This document shows, one piece after another, positions 1 through 7,202 of a stretch of DNA of 46,397 nt (the first letter of the stretch is position 1; each line of letters opens with the position of its first letter). The DNA is from Oscillospiraceae bacterium (GTDB lineage: Bacteria; Bacillota; Clostridia; Oscillospirales; Ruminococcaceae), in NCBI GenBank assembly GCA_004554485.1, contig SFLS01000011.1:1-46397 (forward strand). Direction: 5' to 3'. The notes beneath the pieces are model-generated. The model was not told where the DNA came from. It did no database searches and saw nothing but the letters and a program-made list of their open reading frames with translations. The position numbers and the translations under genes were made by a program.

Positions 1-629
1 ACAATCAGCGCAAAAACATCCAGCGGGATGCGGTCCAGCCAGGTCAGGTGGATCTCACCATAGCCCGGCCAGTGTCCTGCCGCCGCCATCAGCCAGAAAA
101 AGCAGAGTATGGTCAGGACGGCAAACAGCGCCGTCAGCACGATGATGCTGTCCTGCATATCCAAAAGCCACAGTCCCAGCCGGTACTCGTAGGTGCGGGG
201 CAAAAAGCCCTCCTGCAAAGAGACCGTAACGGTAATATCCTGTCCGCCCACCCGCATATTCTCACTGTCCGTGTACACCAGCTTCGCGTCTGCGGGCAGG
301 GTCGTTTTGCCTAATATCTCTCCGCCCGTCCGGTCGCTCACGGTGATAGCGTAGCCGTTTTCCGGCGGCATGGTCTCATTCAGCCAGGCGCCAAAGTCCT
401 CTATATCCCCCTGCAGAAAAGCGTCATAGCCCATGTACACTTCGTTTCCGATGTCCACGGCCTGGCTCCGGTACAGGTTCTCCCGGTTTGCCGTGCCGCC
501 CGTCAGGTAAACATCCTGTTCGGCCAGGTATACTATCCCCGCGCTGCCTGCCACTGTCAGCACCGCAAACACAAAAAACAGCAGATAGGCCACTACCTTC
601 AGCCCGGTTCGGTCCAACAGTCTTTTCAC
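1..629 (-). CDS. Sensor histidine kinase, N-terminal part (cut by window edge)
   Basis: Membrane sensor of a two-component system. About 209 residues are visible: a first membrane helix (about residues 11-34), an extracytoplasmic region of about 120 residues, a second helix near residues 160-182 and the beginning of another hydrophobic stretch where the window ends. The kinase core (HisKA and HATPase) lies outside, so the kinase call rests on topology and on coupling to the response regulator. The GTG start at 629 overlaps the regulator's stop by four bases (GTGA), which is typical of cognate pairs. The stimulus cannot be inferred. Confidence 0.8.
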   Translation of the reverse strand, partial: MKRLLDRTGLKVVAYLLFFVFAVLTVAGSAGIVYLAEQDVYLTGGTANRENLYRSQAVDIGNEVYMGYDAFLQGDIEDFGAWLNETMPPENGYAITVSDRTGGEILGKTTLPADAKLVYTDSENMRVGGQDITVTVSLQEGFLPRTYEYRLGLWLLDMQDSIIVLTALFAVLTILCFFWLMAAAGHWPGYGEIHLTWLDRIPLDVFALI

Positions 630-1321
630 CCGGGATTCACCTCCATCTTATAGCCCTTACCCCATACCACCTTCAGGTAGCGGGGCTCCGCCGGGTTAAT
701 CTCAATCTTTTCCCTCAAATGCCGGATATGCACCGCAATGGCACCTGCGGCGTTCAGCGGAATATCGTCCCATACTCTCCGGTAAATCTCCGCCGGGCTG
801 AACACCGTCCCGGCGTTCTGCATCAAGAAGCGCAGGATATCATACTCCTTGGGCGTCAGCGAAACCGCTTCTCCGTCCACCGTTACCGTTTTGGCGTTAT
901 CGTCCAGTTCTATCCCGCCTATTACATAGCTGGTGGGTCGCACCGCGCCGCCGCCCAGCTGTAAATACCGCCGCAGCTGGGAGCGTACCCGGGCCAGCAC
1001 CTCCACCGGGTTAAAGGGCTTGGTGATGTAGTCGTCCGCCCCGATGTTCAGACCCAGGATCTTATCGGTATCCTCCCCCTTGGCGGTCAGGAAGATGACC
1101 GGAATGTTGGAAAATTCCCGCAGTTTGGCCAGCGTTTCCAGGCCGTCCATCTGCGGCATCATGATATCCAGCAGCATCAGGTGTACCTCCTCCTTCGCCG
1201 CCAGTGAAAGCGCTTCCCGGCCATTTTCCGCCTTCAGCACCCGGTAGCCTTCCGCCGCCAGGTAGATTTCCAGCGCCGCTGCAATATCCTTTTCATCATC
1301 ACACACCACGATGTTATACAT
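626..1321 (-). CDS. OmpR/PhoB-family response regulator
   Basis: A 231-residue DNA-binding response regulator. The receiver domain (about 1-120) has the acidic pair in VCDDE, the phospho-acceptor Asp in LLDIMMP near residue 52, the switch Thr in FLTAK and the conserved Lys in YITKPF. The C-terminal winged helix (about 130-228) carries the usual LTPKEYDIL and GKGYKME segments. It is translated first and overlaps the downstream kinase gene by four bases. A promoter of its own lies just upstream. Its regulon is unknown; the adjacent glycosyltransferase promoter, which carries a repeated TCTTAA-type site, is one candidate target. Confidence 0.95.
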   Translation of the reverse strand: MYNIVVCDDEKDIAAALEIYLAAEGYRVLKAENGREALSLAAKEEVHLMLLDIMMPQMDGLETLAKLREFSNIPVIFLTAKGEDTDKILGLNIGADDYITKPFNPVEVLARVRSQLRRYLQLGGGAVRPTSYVIGGIELDDNAKTVTVDGEAVSLTPKEYDILRFLMQNAGTVFSPAEIYRRVWDDIPLNAAGAIAVHIRHLREKIEINPAEPRYLKVVWGKGYKMEVNPG

Positions 1322-1353
1322 TCACGCGTTCCTCCTTCACAGGCTCTGTCCCT

Positions 1354-1382
1354 ATCATACGCAATTCGCGCTCACAGCACAA
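1354..1382 (-). promoter_or_regulatory. Promoter of the response-regulator gene
   Basis: On the minus strand a TTGTGC -35 box (1377-1382) and a TATGAT -10 box (1354-1359) are separated by 17 bp, about 30 bp before the regulator's AAGGAGG ribosome site. This lets the two-component pair be transcribed independently of the glycosyltransferase gene upstream. Confidence 0.65.
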
Positions 1383-1404
1383 GGGAAAAGCCAAAAAAGC
1401 CTAA

Positions 1405-2646
1405 TCAAACATGGGTCAGCTCTCGGGCCGTCACGGTGTGGTGGATCGGCTTCCACTCCACCTTCATAAACAGCGCGGCAAAGGAGACCGGAATATAGGT
1501 GAACATGAACAGCGGGAAAGTAAACACCGCCCGGAGCTTCTGCGCCGTTGTGGCGCGGATATTTTTCCACTCGGTAGCGGTGGTGACCGCCCCGATGACA
1601 AACAGCATCAGGTACATCCCCAGCAGCGATTCCAGCAGCGAAACCGCCGCAAAGACAATCCCTGCCCCGCTCATTACGCCCAACACCGCCAGCGTGATGT
1701 TCACCAGCAGGCTCACCGAGGTCAGCACGATAGCGGGCATAATCGCCATCGTCATATCAAAGCAGCTCCAACTCCCGCGCAGCGTGCCATAGATGAGCCG
1801 GCCGCCGTAGCGCTGAAACACCTGCAGATACCCCTTGGCCCACCGAAGACGCTGCCGGCAGGACTGCCGGAAATCCGTTGGCTGCTCGTCGTAGATCACC
1901 GCATCCTCGCAAATGGCAATGCGTTCCCCCTGCAAAATGTGGTGGATGGAAAACTGGATATCCTCCACCAGCAGGTGGAAATGCCAGCCGCCGGTTTTCT
2001 CCAGGATTCGCTGGGAAAACAGGAATCCGGTGCCGGAAACGGCGCAGCTGCTGCCCAGCGCGCTGCGCGCCCCGTTCAGGTAGCGGCTCTCCCGCAAAAA
2101 CCACAGGGCATATCCGGCACTAATCCAGTTGCTGCCGTAGTTTTTGCTGTTGCGGTAGCAGGTGATAATCTCACTGCCTGCTGCAAAGCTCTCGTTCATC
2201 CGCTCGATAAAGTCGGGGGCCAGCAGGTTATCCGCATCAAAGACCAGATAGGCGTCAAAGCCCTCCGGGTAGTCCTCCCGGATATGATCCAGCAGCGCCT
2301 GCAGCGCATACCCCTTGCCGACATACTGCCGGTCAAATCGCTCATACACCACCGCTCCCTTCTGCCGGGCCACATAGGAGGTCGCATCGGAGCAGTTATC
2401 CGCGATCACAAAAGTTTTCACCAATGACATATCATAGCTTTGCCGGTTCAAACTATCCAGCAGATCCCCTATGACCGTCTGCTCGTTGCGGGCCGCAATC
2501 AGTACCGCATAGCGGTGGGGCGCTGCCGTCGGCAGGGGTTTTCGTTTTTTAAAAAGCGCTACCGGGATGTAGATAAACTGGTAGGCATAGCAGATAAAAA
2601 ACAGGCACGCAATGATCTGGTTTATGGTCCTCAGCGTTGTTTCCAT
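1405..2646 (-). CDS. Membrane glycosyltransferase family 2
   Basis: A 413-residue inverting family-2 glycosyltransferase of the processive, membrane-embedded type (hyaluronan synthase, NodC or poly-GlcNAc synthase class). An N-terminal membrane helix (about 8-32) is followed by a GT-A domain with the nucleotide-binding segment VLIAARNE, a DADN metal-binding motif near residue 137, the VEDIQ acidic motif near 229 and a QRLRW acceptor motif near 264. At least two or three helices follow (about 295-400). It probably makes or extends a surface polysaccharide; the sugar cannot be told. No polysaccharide export genes are adjacent, and the only same-strand neighbours are the two-component genes. Confidence 0.88.
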   Translation of the reverse strand: METTLRTINQIIACLFFICYAYQFIYIPVALFKKRKPLPTAAPHRYAVLIAARNEQTVIGDLLDSLNRQSYDMSLVKTFVIADNCSDATSYVARQKGAVVYERFDRQYVGKGYALQALLDHIREDYPEGFDAYLVFDADNLLAPDFIERMNESFAAGSEIITCYRNSKNYGSNWISAGYALWFLRESRYLNGARSALGSSCAVSGTGFLFSQRILEKTGGWHFHLLVEDIQFSIHHILQGERIAICEDAVIYDEQPTDFRQSCRQRLRWAKGYLQVFQRYGGRLIYGTLRGSWSCFDMTMAIMPAIVLTSVSLLVNITLAVLGVMSGAGIVFAAVSLLESLLGMYLMLFVIGAVTTATEWKNIRATTAQKLRAVFTFPLFMFTYIPVSFAALFMKVEWKPIHHTVTARELTHV

Positions 2647-2754
2647 CGTAATTTCCGCCTTTTCCTTTTGATTTATACCGATTCTCCGGGAAGATGTCGA
2701 TTGCTTTCTCGCCCACGGCCCGGAACGGCAGACTGGGCTGCCGAATCCATTTTC

Positions 2755-2783
2755 AGCATACCGTTTTCACCCTTAAGAAACAA
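2755..2783 (-). promoter_or_regulatory. Promoter of the glycosyltransferase gene
   Basis: Minus-strand TTGTTT (2778-2783) and TATGCT (2755-2760) are separated by 17 bp. Two similar 9-mers of the TCTTAA type (2771-2779 and 2794-2802, 23 bp apart) overlap and precede the -35 box, a spacing of two helical turns that would suit an OmpR-type regulator. Regulation by the neighbouring response regulator is inference only. Confidence 0.5.
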
Positions 2784-2925
2784 TCATTGCAGTCTTTAAG
2801 ATTTGGTTAATCCCTTTGTTTCGCCCTTTTTACGCCATGGGTCCCCTCCCGTTTTCCGCAGTTTCAGACACAGGAATTTTCTTCCTATATTCCAAAGTCT
2901 TTTTACAAAAAAATCTTTTTTTCGG

Positions 2926-2954
2926 TTGCGATTTTCCCTCAAACCGAGTAAAAT
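2926..2954 (+). promoter_or_regulatory. Promoter of the leader peptide-mgtE transcript
   Basis: TTGCGA (2926-2931), a 17-bp spacer and TAAAAT (2949-2954) make a good housekeeping promoter. Transcription would start near 2961, directly at the base of a hairpin. Confidence 0.7.
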
Positions 2955-2962
2955 AGGAAATG

Positions 2963-2988
2963 CCGGCAGACCCGTTTTCGGGTGCCGG
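2963..2988 (+). promoter_or_regulatory. 5'-terminal hairpin in the mgtE leader
   Basis: CCGGCA (2963-2968) pairs with TGCCGG (2983-2988), and CCCG (2971-2974) pairs with CGGG (2979-2982) around a TTTT loop, with a two-base GA bulge. The stem sits within about two bases of the predicted transcript 5' end and 12 bases before the leader-ORF ribosome site. No U-run follows, so it is not an obvious terminator; it may be a 5' stabiliser or part of a regulatory leader. Confidence 0.6.
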
Positions 2989-3014
2989 AAAAACATAAAA
3001 AAGGAGGTCCCAAA

Positions 3015-3092
3015 ATGGACGCCGGTCCGTATCCCAGTTTGAATATTATCTTCCCGGGCGCGGCGTCAGGCTCAGACGCGCGGCCCGCTTAA
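3015..3092 (+). CDS. Putative 25-residue leader peptide upstream of mgtE
   Basis: A 25-codon ORF (MDAGPYPSLN at the start, SDARPA at the end) has its own strong AAGGAGG site at 3001-3007, seven bases before the ATG. Its TAA (3090-3092) runs directly into the AAGGAGG site of mgtE, so ribosomes finishing this ORF stop on the mgtE ribosome site. This arrangement fits translational coupling or a regulatory leader peptide. Short proline/acid-rich leaders such as MgtL control magnesium transport genes in enterobacteria; this peptide has an acidic residue and prolines early on but is not recognisably homologous. Function is inferred from position. Confidence 0.6.
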   Translation: MDAGPYPSLNIIFPGAASGSDARPA

Positions 3093-3104
3093 GGAGGTGT
3101 GCCC

Positions 3105-4457
3105 ATGAGCCAGAATATTTTGGAACTTTTGGCAGAAAAAAAGTACTCTGCCGTCAAGCAGCAGATCGCCCAAATGGAAGAGGTCGACCTTGCCGAGCTT
3201 TTTGAGGAACTGGAAAACGAAAACGACCCCGATATGCTCAACAAGCTGTTCCGGCTGCTGCCTAAGGAAACCGCCGCCGAGGTTTTTTCCTACATGGAGC
3301 CCGAGATCCAGGAAAAGATCGTAACCTCGCTGACCGACGCCGAACTGCAGAACATTCTGGATGATCTGTTCATGGATGACTACGTGGACCTGGTGGAGGA
3401 AATGCCCGCTAACGTGGTAAAGCGGGTGATGCAGAACACCACCCCCGCCAACCGTAAACTCATCAATCAGTACCTTAAGTACCCCGAAGATTCCGCCGGA
3501 AGCCTGATGACCAACGAGTACGTCTACTTCCGCAGTGGCCTTACCGTGCAAAACGCCTTTGGGATCATACGGGAACACGGCGTGGATAAGGAGACCATCT
3601 ACACCTGCTATGTCACCTCCGCCCGCAAGGAGCTGCTGGGGGTAGTGACGGTACGGGAAATGCTGCTGGCCGATCCCGATACCGTTATCGACACCCTGAT
3701 GGATGTCAACCCCATCCACGTTCACACCCACGACGATCAGGAAGAGATCGCCAAGATGTTCAGCCGGTACGATATGCTTGCCATGCCGGTCGTGGATAGC
3801 GAAAACCGTATCGTCGGTATCATCACCATTGATGACGCCGTCGACGTCATTCAAGACGAGAACACCGAAGACTTTGAAAAGATGGCAGGTATGACCCCCA
3901 GTGATGATACCTACCTTCGCACACCGGTCATCACGCTGGCGAAGCACCGTATCATCTGGCTGATGGTGCTGATGCTTTCCGCCATGGTGACCGGCGCCAT
4001 GCTGGAATACTACGAAGCTGCCTTTGTCAGCATTCCGCTGCTGGTCACCTTTATCCCGCAGATCATGGATACCGGCGGAAACTGCGGCAGCCAGGCTTCT
4101 ACTATGATCATCCGCGGTCTAGCGCTGGATGAGATCTCCCCAAAGGACTTTACCAAAGCGTGGTGGAAGGAGATAAGAGTAGCGCTGCTGTGCAGTATTG
4201 CACTGTGTACCGTAAACTTTATCCGTATCCTGATCCAGTACCATGACCCGCAGGTGGCGCTGGTGGTTTCCGGCACATTGATGCTCACCATCTGCATGGC
4301 GAAGTCGCTGGGTTGCATCCTGCCCATTCTGGCAAAGATTTTGAAGCTGGACCCTGCCATTATGGCATCGCCGCTCATCACGACCATCACCGATGCGTTC
4401 TCCATTCTGGTCTACTTCAACTTTGCTCTTTGGTATCTTTCCGACCGACTGATATAA
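3105..4457 (+). CDS. mgtE: Magnesium transporter MgtE
   Basis: A 450-residue Mg2+ channel/transporter of the MgtE family. It has the N-terminal superhelical MgtE_N domain (about 1-130), a CBS pair (about 135-260, with the PVVDSENRIVGIITIDD segment) that closes the gate when Mg2+ is bound, and five membrane helices at the C-terminus (about 280-450) including the PQIMDTGGNCGSQAST pore-region signature. The ATG at 3105 is chosen over an in-frame GTG at 3099 because it lies seven bases after AGGAGG. It is read from its own promoter through a hairpin and a short leader ORF, and is followed by a clear terminator. Confidence 0.96.
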   Translation: MSQNILELLAEKKYSAVKQQIAQMEEVDLAELFEELENENDPDMLNKLFRLLPKETAAEVFSYMEPEIQEKIVTSLTDAELQNILDDLFMDDYVDLVEEMPANVVKRVMQNTTPANRKLINQYLKYPEDSAGSLMTNEYVYFRSGLTVQNAFGIIREHGVDKETIYTCYVTSARKELLGVVTVREMLLADPDTVIDTLMDVNPIHVHTHDDQEEIAKMFSRYDMLAMPVVDSENRIVGIITIDDAVDVIQDENTEDFEKMAGMTPSDDTYLRTPVITLAKHRIIWLMVLMLSAMVTGAMLEYYEAAFVSIPLLVTFIPQIMDTGGNCGSQASTMIIRGLALDEISPKDFTKAWWKEIRVALLCSIALCTVNFIRILIQYHDPQVALVVSGTLMLTICMAKSLGCILPILAKILKLDPAIMASPLITTITDAFSILVYFNFALWYLSDRLI

Positions 4458-4467
4458 CCGAAGCACG

Positions 4468-4499
4468 ACTGCCGTCCTATCCCAAGGGCGGCAGTTTTT
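4468..4499 (+). terminator. Rho-independent terminator of mgtE
   Basis: ACTGCCGTCC pairs with GGGCGGCAGT around TATCCCAA, followed by TTTTT, 11 bp after the mgtE stop. Confidence 0.9.
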
Positions 4500-4525
4500 G
4501 TATTTGTAAACTTTTTATGAAACGA

Positions 4526-4554
4526 TTGCTTTACGGAAACGATTATGATATTCT
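4526..4554 (+). promoter_or_regulatory. Promoter of the lipoprotein gene
   Basis: TTGCTT (4526-4531), 17 bp, TATTCT (4549-4554). A direct repeat GAAACGATT (4519-4527 and 4536-4544) overlaps the -35 box and spacer and might be a regulator site, but nothing ties it to a known protein. Confidence 0.6.
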
Positions 4555-4593
4555 ATTAATATAGAAATAATCTGCCGAAAAAGGAGGGCCCCC

Positions 4594-5667
4594 ATGAAAA
4601 GAATGACAAGAACGATTGCGCTGCTGTGCGCACTGGTGCTGCTGGCGGCGCTGGCCGGGTGCGGTAAGGACCCCACCTCTACACCAAATCCAACCCCCAC
4701 GCCGAACCCAACCCCCACGCCGGGATACGAAATGATCGCCGTGACGATGCCGGAGCAGCAGCCCGGTGAAGCAACGGAGAAAATCATTAAGGCGGTTAAC
4801 GACATTTCCGGGGTGTGGGCATTAAGCGAGGATCGCAACCTGTACCGCATACAGCTTGAAAACAACGAGCCGGATATGAGCACGATGGAGGTGGCGTACC
4901 AGAATGTGCAGGATTTTACGCTGGGCTCCTATGGCGAGTATATCGATATCCTGTACACGACCGGTAGACTGGAGTGCTACTGGACCGACTATGACTACGG
5001 CGAGCTGCCGGAGCCGTTGGAGGGTGTTGCGGAGATTTCCTACCGCGCGGCACTGATGCAGGACGGCACGGTTCAGTATCACTACGATGGTGCATGGCAT
5101 TCTATTGAGGATATCAAAGCCAAGAAAATTGCCGGAGATAACAGGCTGCGTGTACTGGTGCTGGATGAAAACAACACCCTGTGGAATTACAGTATGGAGG
5201 ACGGCAGCCGCATAGAAACGGCGCAGAAGGTGCTTGATTTCAGCCTGTCCCCTGCCAATAAGATGTATTATACCAGCTGCATTTGGTACACCACGGCCGA
5301 AAAGGATACCCTTTACTGCCACAGCTATGAGTGGTTTGAGTCGACAACGCCGACCGACCCCGATATACCGCAGCCCAAAACCGAAGAATATCATATTTCC
5401 GGCGTGCCGGTCTATGCGGCCCAAGGCTGTGTACTGCTGCATCAGGAAGACGGCAGCTATCTGTTCTTTGCGCCCAACTATGGTGAAAAGCCGGCAGTAT
5501 TCTCCCTGCCGATGAAGGGCGTTTATGCCGAAGCGCGGATGTGGGACGGTTTCTATATGATCGTCAGCACCGACGGACGGCTGTATTACCATCTGGATGA
5601 AAGCACCGACGAACGCAACCCCTACGATGGGGCGGAGTGGGTCTGGACGCTGGGCGTGCAGAACTAA
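4594..5667 (+). CDS. Secreted lipoprotein of unknown function
   Basis: A 357-residue protein with a lipoprotein signal peptide: basic N-terminus, hydrophobic core and lipobox LAGC with Cys23. A Pro/Thr linker built from NPTPTP repeats (about residues 29-43) follows, then a globular region of about 310 residues with recurring short units such as VWALSEDRNLYRI, AALMQDGTVQYHY, VLVLDENNTLWNY and MIVSTDGRLYYHL. These resemble blades of an RCC1-like or other beta-propeller, which is my reading of spacing and not a confirmed fold. It would be lipidated by Lgt (present in this window) and displayed on the outer face of the membrane. The ribosome site AAGGAGGG is well placed. The gene has its own promoter and terminator. 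Confidence 0.85.
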   Translation: MKRMTRTIALLCALVLLAALAGCGKDPTSTPNPTPTPNPTPTPGYEMIAVTMPEQQPGEATEKIIKAVNDISGVWALSEDRNLYRIQLENNEPDMSTMEVAYQNVQDFTLGSYGEYIDILYTTGRLECYWTDYDYGELPEPLEGVAEISYRAALMQDGTVQYHYDGAWHSIEDIKAKKIAGDNRLRVLVLDENNTLWNYSMEDGSRIETAQKVLDFSLSPANKMYYTSCIWYTTAEKDTLYCHSYEWFESTTPTDPDIPQPKTEEYHISGVPVYAAQGCVLLHQEDGSYLFFAPNYGEKPAVFSLPMKGVYAEARMWDGFYMIVSTDGRLYYHLDESTDERNPYDGAEWVWTLGVQN

Positions 5668-5684
5668 ACAGCAGAATAAACGGG

Positions 5685-5721
5685 AAAGCTCCCCTGCCCT
5701 ACTGCGGGCGGGGGAGCTTTT
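5685..5721 (+). terminator. Rho-independent terminator of the lipoprotein gene
   Basis: AAAGCTCCCC-TGCCC pairs with GGGC-GGGGGAGCTTT, followed by TTTT, 17 bp after the stop codon. Confidence 0.85.
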
Positions 5722-5746
5722 GGGTTTGCAGAAACCTCGGGGCGGG

Positions 5747-5829
5747 AGGGCCGCAGGCCAAACCGTCCGAAGGACGGTTTCAGCGAACGGAGTTCGCTGC
5801 GGCGGCGGAGCCGCCGGGCCTGCGGCCCT
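5747..5829. repeat. Cloverleaf-like array of contiguous hairpins
   Basis: A perfect 13-bp inverted repeat (5747-5759 with 5817-5829) encloses three perfect hairpins that abut with no spacer: 5760-5780 (9-bp stem, GAA loop), 5781-5799 (8-bp stem, GGA loop) and 5800-5816 (7-bp stem, GGA loop). Each half of the outer repeat can also fold alone (GGCC-GCA-GGCC and GGCC-TGC-GGCC), giving five back-to-back hairpins with three-base loops. It sits between two convergent genes. It may be an interspersed repeat or a transcript-end structure; no second copy is seen in the window. Confidence 0.85.
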
Positions 5830-5839
5830 ATGCCCGGTC

Positions 5840-6346
5840 TCATGCGAATTTTTCGGTTTTCAGGCGGGCAAATAGCTTATCCAGCGGGATAAACAGCACC
5901 GCCACCATGATGGCATTGCCGATCCCGTGCATGATATCAAACGGGATGCCGGAAATAAACCATGACAGCGCCATATTCCAGCCGCCGATGAAAAGATAGA
6001 CCGGCGAGCAAAGCAGTCCGAACAGCATCCCGTACACCGCCGCGACGATGATCCACAGGGGATAACTGCCCCACCGTGCCAAAAGCCGCACCACGGCATA
6101 CAGGATAATCCAGATGTAGAGGTACATATAGACCCATACATTAAAGCCGTAAAGCAGCACCTGCACCGCCACAAATACATAGATGATCAGCGGGGTAAGC
6201 CGGGGAAAATGCAGGGTATACAGGATCAGCAGCAGCGTGACCGGCTCGCAATTGGGAAGAAAGGACATCAGCTGCTTGGCGGCGATCAGCAGGGCGGAAA
6301 GCATTGCCGCCAGTACAAGCTCCCGGGTTTTCAGCGGGGCTTTCAT
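5840..6346 (-). CDS. ECF transporter S component, probably for cobalamin
   Basis: A 168-residue very hydrophobic protein with about five to six membrane helices and a short basic N-terminus (MKAPLKTRELVLAAML), the size and shape of a substrate-binding S subunit of energy-coupling-factor vitamin transporters. The start at 6346 is chosen because the hydrophobic profile begins there and because it lies four bases after the stop of the upstream gene, suggesting translational coupling. It is second in an operon governed by a cobalamin riboswitch, so B12 or a precursor is the likely substrate. The shared EcfA/EcfT energising module is not in this window. Confidence 0.8.
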   Translation of the reverse strand: MKAPLKTRELVLAAMLSALLIAAKQLMSFLPNCEPVTLLLILYTLHFPRLTPLIIYVFVAVQVLLYGFNVWVYMYLYIWIILYAVVRLLARWGSYPLWIIVAAVYGMLFGLLCSPVYLFIGGWNMALSWFISGIPFDIMHGIGNAIMVAVLFIPLDKLFARLKTEKFA

Positions 6347-6350
6347 TTTA

Positions 6351-6749
6351 TCAGTAGGTGGAAAGCACGATCTGGAAGGCGTCGCCGTCGGCAATGGGGG
6401 TCGTATCCACACCGCTGTTCAGCATGTTACCTTCCCCATCGTTAAAGCACCACCACTGCCGCTTGGCATCATCAGCCGCAATGCCGTCTACCGTGGTGAC
6501 GTACAGGCCGTACTCGCTTTCCGTCCCTTCAATCAGGTTTTCCTGCTCCAGCGCGCCGCGCAGAAACTCCGCGTCGGTATGGATCGTCAGCTCCCTGGTC
6601 GTTTCGCCGTCCATAATAACCGCGACGCTGATGGTCTTGGCCCCCTGTTCCGTCTGCGGCTGCCGGTTGCGGTCGACGATGAGCAGGACGGCCGCGATGA
6701 CCAGCAGCACCACTGCGGCGATGATAAGCACCTTTTTGTTCTTGTTCAT
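6351..6749 (-). CDS. DUF4430 membrane-anchored protein, probable cobalamin-capture protein
   Basis: A 132-residue protein with an N-terminal membrane anchor (about residues 7-26) followed by one DUF4430-like domain, including the QWWCFNDGEGN segment and the terminal DGDAFQIVLSTY strand typical of that family. DUF4430 resembles the C-terminal beta domain of transcobalamin and intrinsic factor. It is the first gene behind a cobalamin riboswitch and is followed four bases later by an ECF S component, which supports extracellular capture and hand-over of cobalamin. The AGGAGGG ribosome site (6753-6760) lies just after the U-run of the riboswitch terminator. Confidence 0.82.
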   Translation of the reverse strand: MNKNKKVLIIAAVVLLVIAAVLLIVDRNRQPQTEQGAKTISVAVIMDGETTRELTIHTDAEFLRGALEQENLIEGTESEYGLYVTTVDGIAADDAKRQWWCFNDGEGNMLNSGVDTTPIADGDAFQIVLSTY

Positions 6750-6760
6750 TTTACCCTCCT

Positions 6761-6796
6761 AAAAAAACAGCGGCTGTCCCCGGGAAGGAGACAGCC
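6761..6796 (-). terminator. Riboswitch-controlled terminator
   Basis: GGCTGTC (6790-6796) pairs with GACAGCC (6772-6778); a T7 run (6761-6767 on the minus strand) follows after four bases and directly precedes the ribosome site. This is the likely off-switch of the cobalamin riboswitch. A second GC-rich hairpin (about 6803-6832) lies between aptamer and terminator. Confidence 0.75.
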
Positions 6797-6875
6797 ATAC
6801 TGACCCGGCGGCGGTTTTGCCCCGCGCCGGGCCTTTGTGCGTTTGACCAATTCCTCGTGGTACATTTGCGGCACC

Positions 6876-7033
6876 GCAGACAGACCGGTCTTTCGGCTTC
6901 GGATCATCGCTTTCCTCCGTCTTCCCGGTTGACCAGTGACATTGTGGAGGTCCGCTCCCCGTTACGGCGACGAGATCGCTCAGGATTTGCACCTGATTCC
7001 CTGCCCCTTGGCTGCCAGGGGGCGTCTGCCTGC
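6876..7033 (-). promoter_or_regulatory. Cobalamin riboswitch aptamer
   Basis: Read on the minus strand, the segment contains AGGTGCAAATCCTG, the TGTCACTG and CGGGAAGACGG blocks, and a B12-box variant AGCCGAAAGACCGGTC. The ends pair as P1: GCAGGCAGAC (7024-7033) with GTCTGTCTGC (6876-6885), one G.U. It lies between a good promoter and the DUF4430/ECF operon and is followed by a terminator hairpin. By family behaviour, cobalamin binding should reduce expression. Confidence 0.92.
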
Positions 7034-7056
7034 ATCGGATTCATTTGTCGAAAATC

Positions 7057-7085
7057 AGAATATCACAGAATTACCCTTCCGTCAA
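7057..7085 (-). promoter_or_regulatory. Promoter of the cobalamin-riboswitch operon
   Basis: Minus-strand TTGACG (7080-7085), 17 bp, TATTCT (7057-7062), about 25 bp before the aptamer. Confidence 0.8.
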
Positions 7086-7202
7086 GGAGAAAGGAACAGG
7101 AGCCCTCTCTACTTGTAATGCTGGTAACTTACTTCGGCGATTACATCAACCATTGAAACAAGCTGAGAGACAAGATAATATGGCAGAAAGATAAATCGGG
7201 AT

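Noticed and set aside
48..314. Open frame of 88 codons on the plus strand
   Set aside because: It is antisense to the histidine kinase, whose minus-strand reading gives a sensible membrane protein; no ribosome site.
2805..3000. M-box (Mg2+) riboswitch in front of mgtE
   Set aside because: None of the conserved M-box blocks is present and the predicted transcript starts too close to the leader ORF.
4519..4544. Direct repeat GAAACGATT, with AAACGATTG also near 20895 and 46250
   Set aside because: Short, different positions relative to each promoter, and does not match a cre site; insufficient to call a regulon.
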